Of a stretch of DNA of 64,000 nucleotides, positions 58,955 to 64,000 are shown one piece after another. The notes under the pieces are model-generated. The model saw only the letters and a list, made by a program, of their open reading frames with translations, was not told where the DNA came from and made no database searches. The stretch's first letter is position 1. The number at the start of each line of letters is the position of its first letter. Source of the DNA: Micromonospora terminaliae (GTDB taxonomy: Bacteria; Actinomycetota; Actinomycetes; Mycobacteriales; Micromonosporaceae); assembly GCF_009671205.1 (NCBI RefSeq), contig NZ_CP045309.1, positions 1,674,001 through 1,738,000 on the forward strand, read 5' to 3'. A program made the position numbers and the translations under genes.

Positions 58955-59686
58955 CTAGGCCGTGTCCCCGCGCGTGGCCTGCCGGCAGGTGAGGTAGGCG
59001 TCGAGTGCGGCGGCGCCGGTGAGCATGGCGCGGCCGCGCGCCGAGAGACGGGATCGCCAGTCGCCCAACATCGACTCGAGGGGTGCGACGCCGCCGGCGG
59101 CGCGGACCTGGGCGATCAGCGCGGCGATCTGCTCGAGCCGGTAGCCGCCCCGCCTCAGCTGGTGGGCCAGCCGGGCGTCGCGCACGTCGGCGGCGCCGTA
59201 GACCCGGTAGCCGGTCTGCGGGTCGCGGCGCGGCTGGATCACTCCGGCGCGTTCCCACTTGCGGAGGGTGGCCGGGCGGAGCCCGAGCCGTCGCGCCAGG
59301 GGGCCGACGAACGTGTCGCCGCGTTCCTGGCGCACCGGCCCGAGGTCACGGAGAGCGGCCTCGACGGCCTGGAGGGTGCGGCGGTCGTCGAGGAGCTGGG
59401 CGTGGCTCTCGTCGATGAGCCGCAGCGCGTCCTCGGTGGCGCCGCGGTTGACCGCCCGCATGATCGCCGTGGTGGTCTGGTGGCCGTGCCCGGGCACCAG
59501 GGCGAGGAACGCGTCGAGGGCCCGCGCGTGCAGCGGGGTGTAGGTGCGGTAGCCGCTCTCGGTGCGCTCGGCGTCGGGCAGGACGCCGGCCGCCTCGTAG
59601 TTCCGGATCGCCTGCGTCGACAACCCGTGCCCGCGTGCCAGGTCGACCGGCCTCAGCCGTACCCCGTGTTGAAGGTTCTGTGCCAC
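58955..59686 (-). CDS. MerR-family regulator with two MerR helix-turn-helix regions (TioE-like)
   Basis: 243 aa. An N-terminal MerR HTH (LARGHGLSTQAIRNYEAAGVLPDA, then GYRTYTPLHARAL) and a second HTH-like unit at ~130-190 (LGLRPATLRKWERAGVIQPRRD, GYRVYGAADVRDARLAHQLRRGGYRLEQI) flank a helical linker. A tandem arrangement is characteristic of TioE-type regulators linked to resistance and self-protection genes. It is divergent from the erythromycin-esterase-like gene. Confidence 0.82.
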   Translation of the reverse strand: MAQNLQHGVRLRPVDLARGHGLSTQAIRNYEAAGVLPDAERTESGYRTYTPLHARALDAFLALVPGHGHQTTTAIMRAVNRGATEDALRLIDESHAQLLDDRRTLQAVEAALRDLGPVRQERGDTFVGPLARRLGLRPATLRKWERAGVIQPRRDPQTGYRVYGAADVRDARLAHQLRRGGYRLEQIAALIAQVRAAGGVAPLESMLGDWRSRLSARGRAMLTGAAALDAYLTCRQATRGDTA

Positions 59687-59727
59687 CGCTCTGCCTGAGG
59701 TTGCGGAAAAGTCTCCACCGACGGTTC

Positions 59728-59739
59728 AACGATACCGTT
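59728..59739. promoter_or_regulatory. Possible MerR-type dyad on the esterase promoter
   Basis: AACG-ATAC-CGTT lies over the TACCGT -10 (59733-59738) of the esterase gene, seven bases before its ATG. The dyad is short, so this is tentative. Confidence 0.35.
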
Positions 59740-59745
59740 TAAGGA

Positions 59746-60939
59746 ATGACTGACCTCGAATACATCGCCCAGGCCGTCGACGCCGCCACCGTCCGCACGC
59801 TGCTCCCGCACCGGCCGCGGGTGCTCGCCCTCGGTGAGCCCACCCACGGCGAGGACGTCCTGCTCGACCTGCGTAACGATCTCTTCCGGCAGCTCGTCGA
59901 GCAGGACGGCTACCGGACCATCGCCATCGAGAGCGACTGCCTGGCGGGCCTGGTCGTGGACGACCACGTCACCTCGGGCACGGGCACGCTCGACGAGGTG
60001 ATGGAGCGCGGCTTCAGCCACGGGTTCGGCGCGTCCGCGGCAAACCGGGAGCTGGTGCGCTGGATGCGCGTGTACAACGAGGGCCGGCCCGCGGCGGAGC
60101 AGGTGCGCTTTGCCGGTTTCGACGGGCCGCTGGAGATTACCGGCGGCGCGAGCCCCCGCCTGGTCCTCACCGCCCTGCACGGCTGTCTCGCGGCCCGGGT
60201 CGACGCCGGCATGCTGCCCTGCACCGCGGAGACGCTGGAGCGGCTGATCGGCCCCGACGACCGGTGGACCGAGTCCGCCGCCATGATGGACCCGTCCCGG
60301 TCCGTGGGGCGGACGCCCGGCGCCGAGCGGCTGCGGCTGCTCGCCGACGACCTGGTGGCCCTGCTCGACGGGCAGGCGCCCCACCTGGCGTCCGCGTCGG
60401 AGGACTGGCACCGGGCCCGCCTGTACGGGCGCACCGCCACCGGCCTGCTGCGCTACCACTCCTGGATGGCCGACACGTCACCGGCGCGCATCACGCGGCT
60501 GCTGGACCTGCGGGCGTCGATGATGGCCGCCAACCTGCTCGCCCTCGCGGAGCGTGGCCCGGTGCTGGCGTACGCCCACAACAGCCACCTCCAGCGGGAC
60601 AAATCGTCGATGCGGATGGGCGGCGGGCCCCTCGAATGGTGGAGCGCCGGCGCGATCGTCGAGGCGCACCTCGGCCGGGACTACGCCTTCCTCGCCACCG
60701 CCCTCGGCACGATCCGCCACCAAGGCGTCGACACCCCGCCGCCGGACACCCTCGAAGGGCTGCTGTACGCGCTGCCGAAGGACCGGCACCTCCTCGACGC
60801 CCGCCGTCTGGCCACCGCCCTGGCGGACCGGCCGCCCGCCGCCCGGGTGTCCCCGTGGTTCGGCTACGCCCCACTCGACCCGGCCCACCTGACCCGCGTC
60901 GACGGGCTCGCGTTCGTCAAGGACGGCCACGGCAGCTAG
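59746..60939 (+). CDS. Erythromycin esterase family protein
   Basis: 397 aa. RVLALGEPTHGEDVLLDLRNDLFRQLVEQ carries the GExxHG motif, and AYAHNSHLQRD is the second catalytic His block of EreA/EreB-type enzymes. CPxxCA-type features are absent. Family members hydrolyse the lactone of macrolides, but most relatives have unknown substrates; without further data this is a possible resistance or detoxification enzyme. It is divergent from a tandem MerR gene, which probably induces it. Confidence 0.87.
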   Translation: MTDLEYIAQAVDAATVRTLLPHRPRVLALGEPTHGEDVLLDLRNDLFRQLVEQDGYRTIAIESDCLAGLVVDDHVTSGTGTLDEVMERGFSHGFGASAANRELVRWMRVYNEGRPAAEQVRFAGFDGPLEITGGASPRLVLTALHGCLAARVDAGMLPCTAETLERLIGPDDRWTESAAMMDPSRSVGRTPGAERLRLLADDLVALLDGQAPHLASASEDWHRARLYGRTATGLLRYHSWMADTSPARITRLLDLRASMMAANLLALAERGPVLAYAHNSHLQRDKSSMRMGGGPLEWWSAGAIVEAHLGRDYAFLATALGTIRHQGVDTPPPDTLEGLLYALPKDRHLLDARRLATALADRPPAARVSPWFGYAPLDPAHLTRVDGLAFVKDGHGS

Positions 60940-61086
60940 GCGCGCGCGGTCAGCGCTCGGGATGGCGGCGGATTCTCGTTCGCGAGTTCGATCTCGCGGA
61001 CCTCGGCGGCCAGTTCTGCGCCGGATGTCCGCCGCCGCCCGGGCGGCTGGAGCGAGCGTGTCCTATCCCTGTGCTCTACTCCCGCC

Positions 61087-61566
61087 ATGCATGTCGTCGT
61101 CACAGGTGCACTCGTTGAGAACGGCGCGGTCCTGCTGGTGCACCGCAGGCCAACCAAGCGGGCCTTCCCAGACGTCTGGGATCTGCCCGGGGGGCAGGTC
61201 GAAGCGGGTGAGTCGGAACTGCAGGCCCTCGCGCGTGAGATGCACGAGGAGCTCGGGGTGCACATTGTCGCGGAGTCCGCCTCACGGTTGGGCGTCGTGC
61301 ACGCCAGCGTCGGTGAGGACGCCGTTCAGGTGGGCGTCTGGCACATCGGAGACTGGGTTGGCTCTCCGACCAACCGTGCACCCGACGAGCATGACGACAT
61401 CGCTTGGGTCGGGATCAGCGAGCTGGGCGGCCTTCCTCTCGTGGATGGCGTGCTGGCGGCATTGCTTCGTTCTGTGCCCGAGCCTGACCGGCTGTTTCGT
61501 CGCAACGAGGCACGGACAGCCGCAGCGCCGAGCGGTCCAGCGAACCATCGCTGGTCATCGGCATGA
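61087..61566 (+). CDS. Nudix hydrolase
   Basis: 159 aa. The Nudix box GGQVEAGESELQALAREMHEELG fits G-x5-E-x7-R-E-x2-E-E-x-G exactly. DVWDLPGGQ and the N-terminal VLLVHRRPTKRAFPD are also typical. The C-terminal 30 residues are low complexity. It hydrolyses nucleoside-diphosphate derivatives of unknown identity. A TCTACT hexamer lies six bases before the ATG, so the message may be leaderless. Confidence 0.9.
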   Translation: MHVVVTGALVENGAVLLVHRRPTKRAFPDVWDLPGGQVEAGESELQALAREMHEELGVHIVAESASRLGVVHASVGEDAVQVGVWHIGDWVGSPTNRAPDEHDDIAWVGISELGGLPLVDGVLAALLRSVPEPDRLFRRNEARTAAAPSGPANHRWSSA

Positions 61567-61657
61567 TCGGGCCTTGTCACGGGTTCCTCGTGGCGGTCAG
61601 TCGGTCGGCGGCAGATTAGGATGCCGGCGGGTACGGCTGGGTGGTCGTGGCCAGGTG

Positions 61658-62155
61658 ATGGGAGTCGTGGTGACGGCTACGCCGGATGGTGGAGTGGTGC
61701 CGGGTTCGTTGGCGGTTTACCCCGGCACGTTCGATCCGTTCACCCCGGGGCACCACGACCTCGTGGCCCGCGCCCGGGTGCTCTTCGACCGGGTCATAGT
61801 GTTGCTCGCGGTGAACGCCGACAAGCGACCGACTGCCGAGGCCAGGACCAGGGCCGCGCGCGTGCGCGACGCCATGCCGGTGGCCTGGGGGAACGTCGAG
61901 GTGGACACCTGGGCCGGCCTGACCGCCGCCTACTGCCTGCGCCGCGGCGCCACGGTCATCGTCCGCGGCTTGCGTACGGCCGCAGACCTCGGCCACGAGT
62001 ACCAGCTCGCCGCGATGAACGAGCAGCTCGGCATGCAGACCGTCTGGTTGCCGGCCCGTCCGCAGCTGGCCGCCACATCGTCCACGGTCGCACGGGCCTA
62101 CCGCTCGGCACAGTCGGCCCGGCCTTCCCCGGCCGGAACATACGACCATGTTTGA
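61658..62155 (+). CDS. CoaD-like cytidylyl/phosphopantetheine adenylyltransferase
   Basis: 165 aa from the ATG at 61658. SLAVYPGTFDPFTPGHHDLVARA includes the TxGH motif of the nucleotidyltransferase fold, and VIVRGLRTAADLGHEYQLAAMN fits the substrate-binding helix of CoaD. The ISS-type ending reads ATSSTVARAY instead of ISSS-x-VRE, so the substrate could differ from pantetheine phosphate. A second essential CoaD is usually elsewhere, so this may be a paralog. Its 3' end overlaps the zinc-ribbon gene by 8 bp. Confidence 0.77.
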   Translation: MGVVVTATPDGGVVPGSLAVYPGTFDPFTPGHHDLVARARVLFDRVIVLLAVNADKRPTAEARTRAARVRDAMPVAWGNVEVDTWAGLTAAYCLRRGATVIVRGLRTAADLGHEYQLAAMNEQLGMQTVWLPARPQLAATSSTVARAYRSAQSARPSPAGTYDHV

Positions 62156-62423
62156 TCATCGCTGCCCACAGTGTGGTCGACGAGGGTCGGTCAACAAGCA
62201 GGAACGCCGCGACGAGCTGTGCTGGGCCTGCAGCGCGGCGGCAGCCTGGGATTCGCTCGACCCGGACGTGCAGTCCGCGATCGATACCGCGATCCGCCGC
62301 GGACCGATCCCCGGGCTGATCGCGATGCGCGACGCCACACCGCCGATCCGGCTGCCCCATGCTGCCGATCTGCTCCACTACCGGCTCGGTTCAGGGGTGG
62401 GTTTCGAGGCGGTTGACCGGTAG
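62148..62423 (+). CDS. Small protein with C-x2-C...C-x2-C zinc-ribbon-like head
   Basis: 91 aa. Overlaps the CoaD-like stop by 8 bp and so is translationally coupled to it. CPQCGRRGSVNKQERRDELCWAC contains two CxxC pairs, a probable zinc knuckle. The rest is helical (DVQSAIDTAIRRGPIPGLIAMRDA) without a known domain. A partner of the CoaD-like protein is possible. Confidence 0.65.
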   Translation: MFDHRCPQCGRRGSVNKQERRDELCWACSAAAAWDSLDPDVQSAIDTAIRRGPIPGLIAMRDATPPIRLPHAADLLHYRLGSGVGFEAVDR

Positions 62424-62446
62424 CCGGTCGCGCGCCTCCCGGCCGT

Positions 62447-62896
62447 TCAGGGCGCCGCGTCGAGCAACTGCTCCACGATGTCGGCCAGCTCGCCGACTGG
62501 GCGCTGGCCGTCGAGTTCCCGCGTGGCGCCACGCCGGAGCAACGGCTCCACCTCGCGCACGTAGCGCGCGATCTCGGCGCGCTGCTCGGCTGTCTTCCCG
62601 TACGGATTGGTCGACCGCGCCGTGACCCGATCGAGCAGGACGCCCAGTGGTGCACTCAGCAGGACCACGTGGTCAAAACGATCGTAGAAGTGACCCTGGT
62701 TCGCCACCGTCCCCGACACGACGACCACGGGCCGGTCCGTGAGCAGAGCCGCCATCCGTGGCTCGTCCCAGTCGCCGTCCGGCAACGTCCAACCGTCACT
62801 GTCGGTGTCGATGGTGTCGTAGCCGCGACGGGACAGCTCGGTCAGCAGGGTGGTCTTACCCGCCCCCGACATGCCCGTCACCAGCACTCGTGCCAT
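62447..62896 (-). CDS. P-loop kinase-like AAA protein
   Basis: 149 aa. The P-loop GMSGAGKTTLLTELSRRGY (GxSGxGKT) and VVVVSGTVANQGHFYDRFDHVVLLSAPLGVLLDRV resemble the Walker-B and LID parts of small kinases of the shikimate/gluconate type, although the typical substrate motif is not recognised. A TAGGGT box lies six bases upstream of the ATG on its strand. Convergent with the zinc-ribbon gene. Confidence 0.8.
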   Translation of the reverse strand: MARVLVTGMSGAGKTTLLTELSRRGYDTIDTDSDGWTLPDGDWDEPRMAALLTDRPVVVVSGTVANQGHFYDRFDHVVLLSAPLGVLLDRVTARSTNPYGKTAEQRAEIARYVREVEPLLRRGATRELDGQRPVGELADIVEQLLDAAP

Positions 62897-62902
62897 CCAT
62901 CG

Positions 62903-62908
62903 ACCCTA
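62903..62908 (-). promoter_or_regulatory. -10 element TAGGGT of the P-loop gene
   Basis: On the minus strand TAGGGT is six bases before the ATG, a leaderless arrangement. Confidence 0.4.
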
Positions 62909-63456
62909 CGCAGAGGCCCGTACCAGCCTGAGCGTTCGCCTGTGCGTCGACGCCGGGCGGGTGCACGCACCGCATCCCGCAACGGCGAAGGTGGAAACCC
63001 GCGACGGCGCCCGCGAGGCTGTCACGAGGACGCCGACCGTCTCCTCTGATCTTGCATTACTTCGGAGGCTGGGCGGATCAAGACCTGTCACGATGGAGGT
63101 TGAGCCCTTATGATGGGGATCTTCGCGGCCGGCACCCTGCAATCCGAAGGATGCGACGTAATCGGCGATTCGAATGACACCGACCCCTGCGTTGTTTCAG
63201 TGGTGTCGCACAACTGCCCTTTATCGCGATGCCCGAAGCGCAGTTGTTCGGTATTCGGACCAGGATTCCAAGAATTCGTCGTTCGCGTCGCACCGGAACG
63301 CCTTCGCTCGCCCGCGTTGCGGGGCGACGTCGCCGTCCCGATGTCCTCCGCCTGCAGCGGAATGCCGGCCATCGTCCCCCCATCCGGGGGATTCAGGATC
63401 GAGGACATCCTCGGCGGGCCGTCGATTCCGGCCCGTAGACGACGACGGAGGCAGGT
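62909..63456. other. ~550-bp region before the FAD/NAD(P)-binding gene
   Basis: Composition falls and no reading frame is convincing. A minus-strand frame opening MSSILNPPDGGTMAGIPLQA at 63408 and a plus-strand frame from 63110 both have poor bias and no ribosome site. CGGAGG before 63457 belongs to the next gene. Nothing else is recognised. Confidence 0.35.
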
Positions 63457-64000
63457 ATGCGTCGCCCACGGATTCTCGTCATCGGCGCCGGCTTGGCCGG
63501 TACCGCCACGGCTCTCCGGCTTCTCCAGTTCGCCCGCATGCCGCTTGAAATAGTGCTGCTCGAGCGCCGTGCCGAATACCGGTACGCGGGCGTGGCCTAC
63601 CACCGGGACGGCAATCCGTGGGGCCATGTCTTCAACATCCAGGCGGGCCGCATGTCGGCGTTCCGGGAGGACGTCGATGACTTCGTTCACTGGGCAAACA
63701 ACGAGGCCGACCGTCGACAGTGGCCGGAGCCGTGGACCGACTTCGAGTTCGTCGAACACGGACCGGCCCCCCGCAGGATCTACCACGACTACCTCGCCGA
63801 CCGGATGACGGAGGCGCGCCGCGAGGCGTATCCGGACGTCGACCTTGTTGAGGCCGAGGGTGAAGCGATCGATCTCACCGTCAGCGACCACCACGTCGAG
63901 GTGACGATCCGGGACGCCAACGGGACTGACGCCGAGCGCACCTCGACGCTGATCACGGATCACGTCGTTCTCGCGACGGGACTGGAACCCAAGTGGCCGG
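63457..64000 (+). CDS. FAD/NAD(P)-binding protein (3' truncated)
   Basis: The gene runs off the right edge; 181 codons are present. The ATG at 63457 has CGGAGG upstream. ILVIGAGLAGTATALRLLQF is the Rossmann dinucleotide motif. GVAYHRDGNPWGHVFNIQAGRM, followed by SAFREDVDDFVHWAN, is the PF13454-type signature, and ATGLEP is the later NAD-binding motif. Family members (FAD-NAD(P)-binding, HI0933-like) include oxygenases and hydroxylase-like flavoproteins. The catalytic part is beyond the window. Confidence 0.87.
   Translation, partial: MRRPRILVIGAGLAGTATALRLLQFARMPLEIVLLERRAEYRYAGVAYHRDGNPWGHVFNIQAGRMSAFREDVDDFVHWANNEADRRQWPEPWTDFEFVEHGPAPRRIYHDYLADRMTEARREAYPDVDLVEAEGEAIDLTVSDHHVEVTIRDANGTDAERTSTLITDHVVLATGLEPKWP

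Noticed and set aside
60975..61005. tRNA-like TTCGAT loop (CGCGAG-TTCGAT-CTCGCG)
   Set aside because: Only a simple 6-bp hairpin. No acceptor stem, D-arm or anticodon arm is present at proper distances, so it is at best a weak terminator after the esterase.
63110..63553. 147-residue frame overlapping the FAD/NAD(P)-binding start
   Set aside because: It runs through the Rossmann-motif start of the next gene in another frame and has no coding bias.
1..64000. CRISPR arrays, rRNA and tRNA genes
   Set aside because: No regularly spaced repeats and no recognisable RNA gene signature were seen in the intergenic stretches I read.

Overview
The window is very GC-rich, has strongly G/C-biased third codon positions, and carries SARP/BTAD regulators, mycothiol-type (MDMPI) proteins, many TANNNT-type promoters that sit directly on start codons, and an actinobacterial-type contractile injection cluster. 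This points to a filamentous actinomycete, most likely Micromonosporaceae (Micromonospora-like). The genus is an inference from gene style, not from an alignment. About 65 genes, gene fragments and pseudogenes are listed.

Region 1 (1-21.7 kb) is dominated by an extracellular contractile injection system (eCIS, phage-tail-like). A rightward arm (1-7430) enters the window inside a DUF6519/beta-helix protein and ends with a giant DUF4157 (eCIS core) protein that carries a putative PD-(D/E)XK nuclease at its C-terminus. A leftward operon (18721 down to 11857) encodes sheath, tube, a Cys-rich baseplate-type protein, a Pro/Ala-rich protein, a DUF4255 (Afp16-like) terminator and an AAA+ ATPase. All six genes are overlapping or nearly so. 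Between the convergent arms sit seven small genes (an Ino1-like protein, an FMN reductase with divergent MarR, a membrane peptide, a PH-domain protein, a HIT protein and a SUKH/SMI1-KNR4 protein). To the right lie small genes of unknown function and two convergent SARP-like (BTAD) genes. Direct heptamer repeats with an 11-bp period precede the sheath operon, the 20209 BTAD gene and, more weakly, a two-gene operon at 19509. This suggests one SARP-type regulon.

Region 2 (22-32 kb) has a DksA/TraR zinc-finger gene behind an apparent terminator-bearing leader, a GNAT gene and a DUF4326 gene. It continues with a LacI-controlled secreted set: LamG protein, PQQ-type sugar dehydrogenase with a C-terminal lectin-like domain, ThuA-domain protein and SGNH esterase. 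Region 3 (32-35.5 kb) holds small regulatory and enzyme genes and a YCII gene relic. Region 4 (35.6-45 kb) is a catabolic locus: glycerate kinase, TIM-barrel isomerase, DUF993 aldolase-like protein, Gfo/Idh/MocA dehydrogenase, an NMT1-type ABC importer, a divergent LacI and an enolase-superfamily enzyme.

Region 5 (45-64 kb) is a mosaic of ordinary accessory genes: SDR, MDMPI, SRPBCC/ArsR, gamma-glutamyltransferase, RibD-type reductase, LLM oxidoreductase with NCS1 permease, MFS exporter, acyl-CoA synthetase, VOC protein, Rrf2/MBL pair, tandem-HTH MerR with erythromycin esterase, Nudix, CoaD-like, P-loop kinase, and an incomplete FAD/NAD(P)-binding protein at the right edge. A frameshifted DUF2637 (SpdB-like) fragment at 58.6 kb is probably a relic of an integrative conjugative element. 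No rRNA, tRNA or CRISPR was recognised.
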